NCBI GenBank assembly: GCA_024703915.1
Contig: CP087969.1
Span: 5,394,001-5,458,000, forward strand
Length of the DNA: 64,000 nucleotides
From: Massilia sp. H-1
Lineage (GTDB): Bacteria; Pseudomonadota; Gammaproteobacteria; Burkholderiales; Burkholderiaceae_D
Reading direction: 5' to 3'
Shown: positions 24,055 to 33,618 of the stretch, one piece after another
Position numbering within the stretch: the first letter of the stretch is position 1
How the letters are laid out: every line of letters begins with the position of its first letter
Translations under genes and position numbers: made by a program
Notes under the pieces: generated by a model
The model's input: the letters and a program-made list of their open reading frames with translations, nothing else
The model's database searches: none
Told to the model about the DNA's origin: nothing

Positions 24055-24613
24055 TCAGTCTTCCCGCAGGTACTGGTACAAGGTTTCGTGGCTGATGCCG
24101 AAGTCACGGGCCACCAAGGTTTTTTGGTCGCCTGCCGCAACTCGCCGTTTCAACTCGGCAATTTGTTCGCTGTTCAGCGATTTCTTTCGTCCCCGGTAGG
24201 CACCGCGCTGCTTGGCCAGCACGATTCCCTCGCGCTGACGTTCGCGGATCAGGGCGCGCTCGAACTCAGCGAAGGCTCCCATGACCGACAGCATCAGATT
24301 GGCCATCGGTGAGTCCTCGCCGGTGAACTTCCAGCCCTTCTTTGACGAACTCCATGCGCACGCCCCGTTGTGTCAGCCCTTGGACGATGCGGCGCAGGTC
24401 ATCAAGGTTGCGTGCCAGCCTGTCCATGCTATGCACCACCACGGTGTCGCCCTCGCGGACGAAGGCCAGCAGCCTTTCCAGCTCGGGACGCTGGGTGTCC
24501 TTGCCAGAAGCCTTGTCGGTGAACACCCGCGCCACCTGAACACCCTCCAATTGCCGTTCCGGGTTCTGGTCGAAGCTGCTGACGCGGACATAGCCAATGC
24601 GTTGACCTTGCAA
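24055..24613 (-). CDS. tnpR: Serine resolvase TnpR
   Basis: About 186 residues. The N-terminal serine-recombinase domain shows IGYVRVSSFDQNPERQLEG with the catalytic Ser, then VVHSMDRLARNLDDLRRIVQ; the C-terminal part has MLSVMGAFAEFERALIRERQ and a helix-turn-helix (VARDFGISHETLYQYL). One break near 24310. The start is TTG at 24613 preceded by GGAGG. TnpR resolves cointegrates at the res site just upstream; its stop lies 2 bp before the tnpA start. Confidence 0.93.
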
Positions 24614-24619
24614 GATGCC

Positions 24620-24742
24620 TCCAAAGGCAAAAGTGTCAGGATGAAATCTATTACCTTTGACGGAATATGTCAATCAATAGGAAATTTAACTCTATTCTGA
24701 CATCGTTTGCACATGGCATCTGACATCAAGTTAGGGTATGCC
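24620..24742. other. Probable res site (resolution site)
   Basis: The AT-rich gap between tnpR and the DUF3330 gene. It contains several TGTCA/TGACA half-site motifs in both directions (about 24637, 24668, 24701, 24720), as expected of the three binding subsites of Tn21-type res. The exact subsites were not assigned. Confidence 0.6.
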
Positions 24743-24955
24743 TCAATCTGACGGCTGCGAACCGCCAGGGACAGGCGCAATGTCAGATTCTGTCGCGGCC
24801 TTGGCGCGTGCCTGGAAGCGTTCATAGCAATCCAGCCCGCAGAAATGTTCGACGTATTCCGCGCCTTCCGGGGTGAAGGCGGCATCGAGCGGAATTTCTT
24901 TGCAGCATACGCAGCAGGTGGTGCAACTGGCAGTGTTCGGGGCGTTTGCGTTCAT
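24743..24955 (-). CDS. DUF3330 protein of mercury transposons (urf2-like)
   Basis: A 70-residue Cys-rich protein with CCVCCKEIPLDAAF and EHFCGLDCYERF, the pattern of a small zinc-ribbon-like DUF3330 protein found between merE and tnpR in Tn21/Tn501 relatives. The frame is intact. Its role is unknown. Confidence 0.88.
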   Translation of the reverse strand: MNANAPNTASCTTCCVCCKEIPLDAAFTPEGAEYVEHFCGLDCYERFQARAKAATESDIAPVPGGSQPSD

Positions 24956-25020
24956 GGTGGTACTCCTCCAGATTGGTAGCGAAGCTCAAAGCTGCCCACT
25001 CTCGGCTGGCTGGGAAGCGG

Positions 25021-25261
25021 TCATGATCTTCCCTTGAAGGCCCGCAGCAGCCGCGTCACAGACAGGACAAACAAGCCGGTCAGCGTGAGGGCTGCAATAC
25101 CCCAGTGCTCCCCGATGAACGCGCTTACTGTCGTCGTCTTAAGCTAGCACAATGGCGAGAATCGGCAAATGGCAGGGACAGGTGAGCACGGCCAGCGCGC
25201 CCCACAAGTAGCCGGTGATCGGTTTGTGCGTCTCAGACGGCAAGTGCTCTGGGCTGTTCAT
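25021..25261 (-). CDS. merE: Mercury resistance protein MerE
   Basis: A small two-helix membrane protein proposed to help (methyl)mercury uptake. It reads MNSPEHLPSETHKPITGYLW, TCPCHLPILAIVL with the CPC pair, then HWGIAALTLTGLFVL, ending LRAFKGRS. Its centre (AGTTAGAF in homologues, 25118-25147) is wrecked by two adjacent GCCGGC-type artefacts, which also create false stops. The start overlaps the merD stop (ATGA). Confidence 0.9.
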
Positions 25262-25623
25262 GGCAGACTCTCCGCGTGCTGTGCCGGTTCGGTTGGCATG
25301 GCGGCCAGTTGCATTTCGAGGCTGGCCAGGGCCTCGCGCCGACGCTCGACGAGTTGCCGCAACACGGCAAGCTGCGCAGACGCACCGTCACCGTCCGCAG
25401 CATCCAGCGCCCGGCACAGCCGCGCCAGTGCGTCCAGGCCGATACCCGCTTCGAAGGCAGCCCGTACAAAGCGCAGCCGTTGCAACGCGGTGTCATCGAA
25501 CAAGCCGTAGCCGCCCGTGGTGCACGCGACCGGCCGTAGCAATCCGCGCAGCAGGTAGTCGCGCACGATATGCACGCTCACCCCGGCATCAAGGGCCAGC
25601 CGGGACACTGTGTAGGCGCTCAT
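25258..25623 (-). CDS. merD: Mercury operon secondary regulator MerD
   Basis: A 121-residue MerR-like co-regulator that binds the mer operator and helps shut the operon off. The helix-turn-helix is YTVSRLALDAGVSVHIVRDY; it ends LAAMPTEPAQHAESLP. The ATG follows GGAGGTG. Intact frame. Confidence 0.95.
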   Translation of the reverse strand: MSAYTVSRLALDAGVSVHIVRDYLLRGLLRPVACTTGGYGLFDDTALQRLRFVRAAFEAGIGLDALARLCRALDAADGDGASAQLAVLRQLVERRREALASLEMQLAAMPTEPAQHAESLP

Positions 25624-25640
25624 TGAACACCTCCTTTTCC

Positions 25641-27330
25641 TCATCCGGCGCAGCACGAAAGCTGCTTCACGTCCTTGCTGAAGGTCTGCGCCGCGAGCTT
25701 CCAGCCCTTCGACCATGGTCAGGTAGGGGAACAATTGGTCGGCCAGTTCCTGCACGGTCATACGGTTGCGAATGGCGAGCACCGCCGTCTGGATCAGTTC
25801 ACCCGCTTCCCGGGGCCACCGCTTGCACGCCGATGAGCCGTCCGCTACCTTCCTCGATGACCAGCTTGATGAAGCCGCGTGTGTCGAAGTTGGCAAGCGC
25901 ACGCGGCACGTTGTCCAAGGTCAAGGTGCGACTGTCGGTCTCGATCCCGTCGTGATGTGCTTCCGCCTCGCTGTAGCCCACGGTGGCGACCTGCGGGTCG
26001 GTGAACACCACGGCCTAAGCATTGCAGGTCAGGTCCAGGGCCGCATCGCCGCCAGTCATGTTGATCGCAGCACGGTGTGCTACGCTGCCGCCACATAGAC
26101 GAACTGAGGCTGGTCGGTGCAGTCGCCAGCCGCATAAATGTGTGGCGTACTGGTGCGCATGCCCTTGTCGATGACGATGGCCCCCTGCGCATTGGCAGCG
26201 ACTCCCGCCGCTTCCAATGCCAGGCTGCGCGTGTTCGGTGCCCTGCCAGTGGCGACCAGCAGCTGGTCGGCGCGTATTTCACCGTACCCGGTGGTCAGCA
26301 CGAATTCGCCGTCCACATGCGCGACCTGGCTGGCTTGCGTGTGTTCCAATACCTTGATCCCTTCGGCACGGAACGCGGCTGTAACGGCCTCGCCGATGGC
26401 CGGGTCTTCGCGGAAGAACAGCGTGCTGCGTGCCAGGATCGTCACTTTGCTGCCCAGCCGGGCAAAGGCTTGCGCCAGTTCCAGCGCCACCACAGACGAG
26501 CCGATCACGGCCAGGCGCTCGGGAATGGTGTCGCTGACCAGGGCCTCGGTGGAAGTCCAGTAGGGTGACTCTTTCAGGCCCGGAATCGGCGGCACGGCCG
26601 GGCTGGCACCCGTGGCGACCAGGCAGCGGTCGAACGCCACCACACGCTCGCCGCCATCGTTTAAACGGACGGCAAGGCTCTGGTCGTCCTTGAAACGCGC
26701 TTCACCATGCAGCACGGTGATGGCCGGGTTGCTGTCCAGGATGCCTTCGTACTTGGCGTGGCGCAGCTCATCGACGCGCGCCTGCTGCTGGGCCAGTAGT
26801 TTGCTGCGATCAATCGCAGGCACAGTCGCCGCGATGCCACTGTCGAATGGGCTTTCACGGCGCAAATGGGCGATATGGGCAGCGCGGATCATGATCTTGG
26901 ACGGCACGCAGCCGACATTGACGCAAGTACCGCCGATGGTGCCGCGCTCGATCAGCGTGACGTTCGCACCTTGCTCGACGGCCTTCAGCGCCGCCGCCAT
27001 CGCAGGCTCCGCCGCTGCCAATAACGGCGACGTGCAGTCCGTCCCCATCACCACCAGCCTTGTCGCCACCGCCCAGCCATCCCAGCGCCTTGCCAAGCAG
27101 TCTGCCCCGCGCTGGAAGTGGATGGGGCATCGGCGGGTGTGGCCTTGTAGCCGAGGCCTAGCCACAGCGGCGGTCAGCGCCTCTGGCGAGGTGCCGGGAT
27201 CGGTGGCGAGTTGCGCGGAGCCTTTCGGGTAGGACACGAGCGCCGACAGCACGCCCGGCACTTTCTCCAGGGCGTCCTTGACATGTGTCGCGCACGAGTC
27301 GCAGGTCATTCCGGTGATATTCAAATACAT
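25641..27330 (-). CDS. merA: Mercuric reductase MerA
   Basis: NADPH-dependent flavoprotein reducing Hg2+ to Hg0 in the cytoplasm. In order: an N-terminal HMA domain (MYLNITGMTCDSCATHVKDA), the FAD-binding GSGGA region, the redox-active GGTCVNVGCVPSKIMIRAAH, the second Rossmann site LAVIGSSVVALELAQAFARL, YAAGDCTDQPQFVYVAAA, and the C-terminal mercury-handing cysteines KQLSCCAG. Breaks occur at 25695, 25815, 26013 and 27165 (the last two GCCGGC type), 26085, 26980 and 27105. About 560 residues. Confidence 0.96.
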
Positions 27331-27368
27331 TGCATCGTTCCTTTTCGTTTCGGCAACTGCCAATGCAG

Positions 27369-27776
27369 TTAGCCGTGTTTGGGTGGTAGTTCGCAGCGGC
27401 GGTTGGCCGGTGAGAGCAGATCCCAGATCGACACCCCGATCATCAAGGCCAGACCGACATAGAGGAGGTTCGCCGTCCACCAATTGCCAAAAAACAAGAG
27501 CATGGCCGCCAGCACGATGGCTGGGCCGACCATCCCGAGCAGGCTGCGGTACCATTGCCGATGACTCAGCCAGCCCAGTGCATTCGCCAGCAAAGCCACG
27601 ACTGCGAACAGCGGCAGCAGCTTGGAGATAAACAACCCTTCGTATTCCTGTAGAAAGCCAAGGCCGATGGCCGCGCCCAGGCTGGCGATAGCCGGGAAAC
27701 AGGCAGCGCATCCCATCGTGGAAACAACGCTGCCAAGCGCGCCAGCCTTGTCGGCAATGCGTGTAATCAGTCCCAT
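27369..27776 (-). CDS. merC: Mercury transporter MerC
   Basis: A 135-residue four-helix inner-membrane protein that brings Hg2+ in. It shows STMGCAACFPAIASLGAAIG with its Cys pair, and the C-terminal IWDLLSPANRRCELPPKHG with a further Cys. Intact frame. Its presence alongside MerT is as in Tn21. Confidence 0.95.
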   Translation of the reverse strand: MGLITRIADKAGALGSVVSTMGCAACFPAIASLGAAIGLGFLQEYEGLFISKLLPLFAVVALLANALGWLSHRQWYRSLLGMVGPAIVLAAMLLFFGNWWTANLLYVGLALMIGVSIWDLLSPANRRCELPPKHG

Positions 27777-27803
27777 GATCGCCCCAGGTTCGGGTTCAGT
27801 GGC

Positions 27804-28079
27804 TCACTGCTTGACGCTGGACGGATAGCCCGCGTCTCCGGTTGCCTTGGTCAGCTTCTGCACGCTGGTCTTGGCATCATCGAACGTGACAACCGCTTCG
27901 CGTGTCTCGAAGGTCACGTCAATTTTGCTGACGCCTTCGACCTTGGAAATCGCCTTCTTGACGGTGATCGGGCAGGTGGAGCAGGTCATGCCCGGTACGG
28001 ACAGCGTGACGGTCTGGGTGGCGGCCCACACGGGGGCAACAACGGCAGCGAGGGCGAGGGCGGCAAACAGTTTTTTCAT
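27804..28079 (-). CDS. merP: Periplasmic mercury-binding protein MerP
   Basis: A 91-residue HMA-fold protein with a signal peptide (MKKLFAALALAAVVAPVWA) and the site VPGMTCSTCPITVKKAI (GMTCSTC). It traps Hg2+ in the periplasm and passes it to MerT. Intact frame. Confidence 0.97.
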   Translation of the reverse strand: MKKLFAALALAAVVAPVWAATQTVTLSVPGMTCSTCPITVKKAISKVEGVSKIDVTFETREAVVTFDDAKTSVQKLTKATGDAGYPSSVKQ

Positions 28080-28094
28080 GATGAACTCCTGTGA

Positions 28095-28445
28095 TTAATA
28101 GAAAAATGGCATGACGTAGGGAAATCCGAGCGCGACCAGGACCAGCGCGGCCACGATCCAGAAAATGAGCTTGTAAGTAGCTCGCACTTGGGGAATCGCG
28201 CAGACCTCACCCGGTTTGCAGGCTTGCGCCGGGCGGTAGATGCGCCGCCAGGCGAAAAACAGCGCGACCAGCGCTGCGCCGATGAAGATCGGGCGATAGG
28301 GTTCCAGCACCGTCAGGTTGCCGATCCATGCCCCGCTGAACCCCAAGGCGATCAAAACCAGCGGCCCCAGGCAGCAGGCCGACGCAAGAATGGCGGCCAG
28401 CCCACCGGCGAAGAGCGCGCCGCGCCCGTTTTGTGGTTCAGACAT
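28095..28445 (-). CDS. merT: Mercuric ion transporter MerT
   Basis: A 116-residue, three-helix inner-membrane protein. It has the first-helix Cys pair ILASACCLGPLVLIALG and the cytoplasmic-loop cysteines QACKPGEVCAIPQ. First gene of the mer structural operon. Intact frame. Confidence 0.97.
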   Translation of the reverse strand: MSEPQNGRGALFAGGLAAILASACCLGPLVLIALGFSGAWIGNLTVLEPYRPIFIGAALVALFFAWRRIYRPAQACKPGEVCAIPQVRATYKLIFWIVAALVLVALGFPYVMPFFY

Positions 28446-28473
28446 ACGCTTGTCCTTTCAAATTTGGTTTGGA

Positions 28474-28512
28474 TAGCTTAAGCTTACTTCCGTAGTTATG
28501 TACGGAGTCAAG
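28474..28512 (-). promoter_or_regulatory. mer operator-promoter (merOP)
   Basis: Between merT and merR. On the minus strand it reads TTGACTCCGTACATAACTAC, followed by GGAAGTAAG. The dyad TCCGTA...TACGGA at 28489-28506 lies in the over-long spacer between the -35 and -10 elements, as in the classical MerR-regulated promoter. Confidence 0.92.
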
Positions 28513-28516
28513 CGAT

Positions 28517-28972
28517 ATGCAAATTAATTTTGAGAATCTGACCATTGGCGTTTTTGCCAAGGCGGCCGGGGTCAATGTGGAGACCATCCGGTTCTACCAG
28601 CGCAAGGGCCTGCTGCCGGAGCCAGACAAGCCCTATGGCAGCATTCGCCGCTATGGCGAGGCGGATGTAACACGAGTGCGGTTCGTGAAATCGGCCCAGC
28701 GGCTGGGCTTTAGCCTGGACGAAATCGCCGAGCTACTGCGGCTGGAGGATGGCACCCATTGCGAGGAAGCCAGCGGCCTGGCCGAGCACAAGCTCAAGGA
28801 TGTGCGCGAGAAGATGGCCGACTTGGCACGCATGGAGGCCGTGCTGTCTGAACTGGTGTGCGCCTGCCATGCGCGGAAAGGGAACGTTTCCTGCCCGCTG
28901 ATTGCGTCACTGCAAGACGGAACGAAGCTCGCTGCATCGGCGCGGGGGAGTCACGGGGTGACTACGCCTTAG
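28517..28972 (+). CDS. merR: Mercury-responsive regulator MerR
   Basis: A 151-residue regulator, close to Tn21 MerR. The helix-turn-helix is TIGVFAKAAGVNVETIRFYQ. The three Hg-binding cysteines are visible: GTHCEEA, then CACHARKGNVSCPL. The stop codon lies in the right terminal repeat. Intact frame, transcribed away from merT. Confidence 0.96.
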   Translation: MQINFENLTIGVFAKAAGVNVETIRFYQRKGLLPEPDKPYGSIRRYGEADVTRVRFVKSAQRLGFSLDEIAELLRLEDGTHCEEASGLAEHKLKDVREKMADLARMEAVLSELVCACHARKGNVSCPLIASLQDGTKLAASARGSHGVTTP

Positions 28973-29005
28973 CGTGCTTTATTTTCCGAATTCTGAGACG
29001 ACCCC
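28968..29005 (-). repeat. Right 38-bp terminal inverted repeat of the mer transposon
   Basis: Reads CTTAGCGTGC at its inner end and ends GAGACGACCCC. It matches the left repeat at nearly all positions (TTCGG/TTTTC differences inside). Confidence 0.92.
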
Positions 29006-29010
29006 ACATG
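29006..29010. repeat. Target-site duplication ACATG, right
   Basis: Five bases ACATG directly after the right inverted repeat, equal to 21042-21046. Confidence 0.9.
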
Positions 29011-29663
29011 CTGCACACCGAGCGCGGCCAGTTGCACAGGCATGTCGCCGCGATGATCGATCACGTCCTGTGCGCCCAAGTCACGCACCCACGCGGAAGA
29101 TGCTTCTCTTGACGCCGTGGCAATTACCCTCAGACCGGCGACTTTGCGTGCCAGTTGAACCGCCATCGACCCGACACCGCTTACCGCGCCAATGATCAGG
29201 ATGGATTTCCCCGCATTCTGCAGCACGTCGTGCCCCACCCGCAACCGATCGAAGAGCGCTTCCCACGCGGTGAGCGCACTCATTGGCAGCGCGGCAGCCT
29301 CTTCGAAGCTGAATGTGGCGGGCATGGCGCCGACGATGCGCTCATCGACCACCTGGAATTGGCTGTTGCTGCCCTGACGACCGAGTTCGCCTGCGTAATA
29401 CACGTGGTCGCTCGGCCCGGAACAAGGTGACGTCCGGTCCGACACGCGACGACCACACCGGCAGCATCCCACCCGAGCACCCGCGGCGTGGTCTCGACTT
29501 TCTCTTTGGGGCGGCGGACGCGGTTATCCAAGGGATTGACGCTGACCGCCTTTACTTCAATGAGAAGGTCGTTCGCACCAGGTACCGGAACAGGCAAGTC
29601 CGTATCGAACAAGGATTTCGGATGGTCAGGCGCTAGGTAGTGAGTCAAGGCAACTGCTTTCAT
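29006..29663 (-). pseudogene. Zinc-type alcohol dehydrogenase, N-terminal part cut off by the mer transposon
   Basis: The 5' part of the dehydrogenase interrupted by the mer transposon. It starts MKAVALTHYLAPDHPKSL and continues NDLLIEVKAVSVNPLDNRVR, VLGWDAAGVV, the nucleotide-binding ILIIGAVSGVGSMAVQLARK and GAQDVIDHRGDM, ending LAALGVQHV at the target site. One break near 29430. The GroES-like and Rossmann parts are present but the C-terminus is on the other side of the transposon. It is divergent from the LysR gene at 29767. Confidence 0.88.
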
Positions 29664-29766
29664 GGCAAGCTCCACGTCGTTAAGATGAACACAGTATCGC
29701 TCGCTTGCCGTTCCCAAAAAAGTGGTTGAAAATTGACGCACTTTCAAATCATTTTTGATAATTGAT

Positions 29767-30656
29767 ATGCAACTCAGCGATCTGGAACTCTTCGTGCGCA
29801 TTGCGGAGACGCGCAATGTGTCGCAGGCGGCAAGAGAACTGAACATGCTGCCCGCCACAGCCAGCGCCAGCTTGCAACGTCTGGAAAAAGGTATGCGTGC
29901 CGGTTGTTCGAACGGACGACGCGAGCCTGCGGCTGACGCCCGAAGGGGAAGTCCTGCTCGAGCATTGTCGGGGCGCGCTAACGCTCCTGGCCGATGGCGA
30001 AGCGAGGCTGAACAGCCGCAGTGCGACGCTCAGCGGGCAGTTGCGCATCTCCGCACCGGCGGACGTGGGGCGGCAATTGTTGCTTCCCTGGCTAGATGAA
30101 TTTCAAACGCGGCACCCGAATCTGACGCTGACGGTCCATTGCAGCGACTACCATAGCCATATGATTGAATCGCCGGTGGACATGGCATTTCGCTACGGCC
30201 AATTGGCGGACTCTGGCTTGGTCTCGCAGGTGCTGGCGCAGAACCGCAGGGTGGTTGTCGCGTCGCCTAGCCTATTTGGCACGCAACAGCACCCCGCTGA
30301 CGCTGGCCGACCTGGCCCGGCACAACTGCCTCATTCACAATTTGAATACGGCGCGCACCAATCGCTGGCGTTTCACGAGCCCGGCGGGCTCGGACGAGGT
30401 CGTCGTCACGGGCGACCGTGTGTCGGACGATGGCGGCATTGTCCGTGAATGGGCAGTGCGCGGATATGGCATCGCGTACAAATCGGCGATCGATGTCAGC
30501 GCGGATCTGGCTGCCGGACGCCTGGTCCGCTTGTTCGAACAGTTCACCGGCGCTGCCTGGCCGCTCAACGTGGTGTATCCGAACCGGACCAGCATGTCCG
30601 TTGCAGGCCGCGAATTGATGATGTTTGTCCGATCTAAATTGGCGGCCGCGGCCTAA
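29767..30656 (+). CDS. LysR-type transcriptional regulator
   Basis: About 295 residues. The helix-turn-helix is FVRIAETRNVSQAARELNML followed by TASASLQRLEKG; the effector domain contains LSGQLRISAPADVGRQLLLP. Breaks near 29893 and 30272. It is transcribed away from the interrupted dehydrogenase 104 bp to its left, a typical regulator-target pair, so the transposon has probably destroyed its target. The stop overlaps that of the convergent HMA gene. Confidence 0.82.
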
Positions 30657-31118
30657 CGCCCAAGCGCTGCACTGCCATTGATGCCGGTCAGGCCGCGGTC
30701 GGCCACAGCGAAAAGCGCGTGTTCGATTGCCTGGGCAAGCGTAGGGCGCGCCATGGGCGACAGGCTCAGGACTTGAGCGCTACGAGCCGAATAGGATGCC
30801 ATGACCTGCACCACCCCCGGAAGTGCTGCCAGCGCTCTTTCGACCGGGCTGGCGCAGCCAATGCAGACCATGCCTTCGATTTGCAGGGTCGTTTCAAACG
30901 TTGTCACCTTGTATCCGGCGCTTTCGATCGATCTGACCATCTCCAGCAACGGCGCGGGCGTTGTCGTCTGGACGAGGACCTCGTCATCGTTCATTCTGAC
31001 GGTCACCGAACGCACGCCTAGCCAGCGCACACAATGCGCGGCCGATCTTGGCCGCGCCATCCCGATTGCGCATGCCGCCAATCGCCAGCGTCACTTGAAT
31101 CAGCTTGCTCGAATCCAT
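30653..31118 (-). CDS. Two-domain HMA (heavy-metal-associated) protein, first domain degenerate
   Basis: About 154 residues. The second half is a normal HMA domain, LQIEGMVCIGCASPVERALA with CxxC, followed by MASYSARSAQVLSLSP. The first half has the same fold pattern (VRSVTVRMNDDEVLVQTTTP) but its metal loop reads GGMRNRDG, with no cysteines. A GCCGGC-type break at 31018 separates the start. The ATG follows GGGGGA. It may be a cytoplasmic metal-binding or signalling protein, or a remnant of an ATPase N-terminus; no membrane part is present. Confidence 0.7.
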
Positions 31119-31195
31119 GATGTCCCCCTTTTTCTCACTCGTTCGGCCATCGTGATCCTTCCCCTGGTGGCAATGTCAAGCGCCAACTGGCGGCG

Positions 31196-32085
31196 TCAGG
31201 CGGTAGTCTCCAGCAGATAGTCGATGAGCACCCGCGTTTTTAGCGCCAGATGACGACCGGGCGTATAGACCGCATGCACCGCGCCGGTGTAGGGTGCGGC
31301 CAGGGTCCAGTCGGGCAGTACCGTTACAATCCGGCCGTCCGCAAGCGCTTGTGCCGCCGTAAAATCGGGAATCAAGCCAATGCCGCCCCCGGCTTCGACC
31401 GCCGACAGGATGGCGGCGCTGTTATTGATCGTGAGCCGCGCCGTCACCGTGACACTGACCGTGACGCCAGCCCGTTCAAATAGCCAGCAGTCTCCGAATG
31501 CGCCATAGCCCAAATGAATACACTGGTGCAGAGGCAAGTCAGCGGGCGTCACGGGCGTGGGATGGCTGGCCAGATAGTCTGGCGCGGCAACGAGCACGTA
31601 GCGCATGTCGCGCACCATCCGGGCCGCTAAACCGGGATCGAGTTCGCGCGCAATGCGGATGGCAAGATCGATCCCTTCCTCGATCAGATCAACGGTACGG
31701 TCGACCAGTGTCAGGCGCACGTCGACCTCCGGATAGCGGGCCAGGAAAGCCGGTAGTCGCGGCGCCAGCCACACCTGCCCCAGGACGACCGGCGCCGAGA
31801 CCCGGATCACGCCATTCGGACGCGCCTGTAACTGCCCGCCAGCGCATGGATTTCACGTGCTTCCGAGAGCATGCGCACGCACGCCGCGTGCACCTGGGCG
31901 CCCAGTTCGGTCAATGCCAGCGACCGCGTCGTCCGGTTCAGCAGACGTCCGCCAAGATGGCTTTCAAGACGCGTCACGTGGCGGCTCACCGCCGATGTGG
32001 TCAAGCCGAGCTTGCGCGCGGCCGCGGAAAAGCCGCCGCTGTCGACCACCTGGGCGAAGATGGCCATTTCATTCATCATGTGCAT
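31196..32085 (-). CDS. LysR-type transcriptional regulator
   Basis: About 296 residues: helix-turn-helix IFAQVVDSGGFSAAARKLGL and SRHVTRLESHLGGRLLNRTT, effector domain starting GVIRVSAPVVLGQVWLAPRL. One break near 31810. Divergent from the EamA transporter 108 bp away, which is its probable target. Confidence 0.86.
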
Positions 32086-32193
32086 GATTGCCTCATTATT
32101 GATCTGGAATCAACAAACCATTGATCTGATTGGTTATTGTTTATCCTAAAGCGAAAGACGATACTTTGCTCATCAATTTTATTGGAGCAAATC

Positions 32194-33094
32194 ATGAGAG
32201 CGACGAGCGGCGCATGGCAGATGAGCATCGCAATGACGCTGTCCGGAACGATCGGCCTGTTTGTGCTGGCCAGCGGACAAAGCGTACCCACCGTAATCTT
32301 CTTCCGCTGTCTGATTGGCAGCCTGACGCTGCTCGGATGGCTGAGCTGGCGTCGGGGCTGGACACCGCTCAACGCGCGGCGCCGGCTGGTTGCTGCTTGG
32401 CGCCGTGGCGCTACTGCTCAATTGGTATTGCCTGTTTTCCGCCTACCGGCTCAGTAGTATTTCAATCGCTACCGTGGTGTATCACGTTCAGCCGTTCTTC
32501 CTGCTACTGCTCTCTGCGCTGGCCCAGAAAGAATTTCTATCCAAAGGCAAATTGCTGTGGCTGTGCATGGCCTTTGCCGGTGTGGTGTTGTCCAGTGGGA
32601 TCGATTTGCGTGGTGGCCATGCTTAAGCATGCTATCCGGGGCCGCACTCGCATGCGCGGCGGCGTTCCTGTACGCGCTGGCGACGCTGGCAACACGAAAG
32701 CTGAGCGCCATTCCGCCCGCACAAATCGCAGGCGTTCAACTACTGATCGGCGTCGCCGTGCTTGTCCCGTTGGCCCAGATTCCCGGGCCGGGGACGCCGC
32801 TGGCGTCGGTGCTCAGTCTCGGCACCCTCGGACTGATCCATACCGGCCTGATGTATCAGTTGATGTATTCAGCGTTCCAGCGACTGCTTAGCATGGCCAA
32901 GATCGCCATCTTGTCTTTCATTTACCCGCTGACGGCGATCCTGATCGACATCGCGTGGTTCGGCACCGTCCTCACACCACTTCCAGTGGGCCTAGCATGG
33001 CGGTGCTTTTGCTGGCGGTCGTCGCCAATCAACGCGACTGGCGCGTGCTTAGGCAAGGCAGCGCGCGCCATGGACGGCGTCGAAGTGTTACTGA
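32194..33094 (+). CDS. EamA/DMT family exporter
   Basis: An inner-membrane drug/metabolite transporter of about 300 residues with ten helices in two EamA repeats: MSIAMTLSGTIGLFVLASGQ at the start, then ISIATVVYHVQPFFLLLLSA and ILSFIYPLTAILIDIAWFG near the end. The ATG follows GGAGC. Breaks near 32382, 32627 and 33046 (the latter two GCCGGC type) and 32990. With 33046 corrected, the frame ends at a TGA at 33092-33094. The substrate is unknown. Confidence 0.82.
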
Positions 33095-33183
33095 CATTCA
33101 TTTGGCGCATGGCAGGGCAAATGCTATCTGCCAGCCGCCGCGATTCAACACATTGCGACTTGACCATACCATAGGAGATTCAC

Positions 33184-33572
33184 ATGCCGATCCTGACCGT
33201 TAAAATAAGCGGCACGAAGTCCAGCGAACTGATTAAACAAGTGGCCGATCATTTGATGGATATTACATCCCGCATCCTGAAGAAAAAGCGAACTGACGGC
33301 GATTGCCATCGATTTTGTCGAACATGACGCATGGTTTGTCGGTGGAAGACTGCTGAGCGAAGTCGGGATGAACAGCTTCTATTTCGATATCAAGATTACC
33401 GACGAGACCAATACCAAGGAGGAAAAGGCTTTGTACATCAAGGAAGCGTTTGCTTAAGCTTTGCTGATTGCTGGGCAACCTACATGATGAGAGCTATATC
33501 TATATCCAGGACGTGAGAGCGACCTCGTATGGGTTTGGCAGGAAAACCCAGGAATACCGCTTCCATCACTGA
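33184..33572 (+). CDS. Tautomerase (4-oxalocrotonate tautomerase-like) family protein
   Basis: About 130 residues, MPILTVKISGTKSSELIKQV with the N-terminal catalytic proline after Met. Further on: AIDFVEHDAWFVGGRLL, NSFYFDIKITDETNTKEEKA and ESYIYIQDVRATSYGF. Breaks near 33282, 33452 (GCCGGC type) and 33535. The ATG follows AGGAGA. It follows the EamA gene in the same direction and may share its operon. Confidence 0.8.
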
Positions 33573-33618
33573 GGGATCGTCAAGGATCCTGACGCCTTGA
33601 TCGCGATGAAAGAGTCTT

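Larger units (their letters stand above)
21047..29005. mobile_element. Tn21/Tn501-type mercury resistance transposon, 7959 bp
   Basis: A complete Tn3-family element. Its ends are 38-bp inverted repeats (21047-21084 and 28968-29005) that begin GGGGTCGTCTCAGAA and are very close to the Tn21 ends. It carries merR divergent from merTPCADE, then a DUF3330 gene, res, tnpR and tnpA, all in the minus direction. There is no integron or tnpM between res and the mer genes, so the layout matches Tn501 or the Tn5060 ancestor of Tn21. Five-base direct repeats flank it, and it splits a dehydrogenase gene, showing a simple transposition event. Confidence 0.95.

Noticed and set aside
24620..24742. A tnpM gene upstream of tnpR, as in Tn21
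   Set aside because: The gap is only about 130 bp, fits a res site and has no open frame of suitable size.
28474..28490. GCTTAAGC in the mer promoter region as a GCCGGC-type artefact
   Set aside because: It lies outside coding sequence and no homologous reading demands GCCGGC there, so it cannot be judged; it was not counted.
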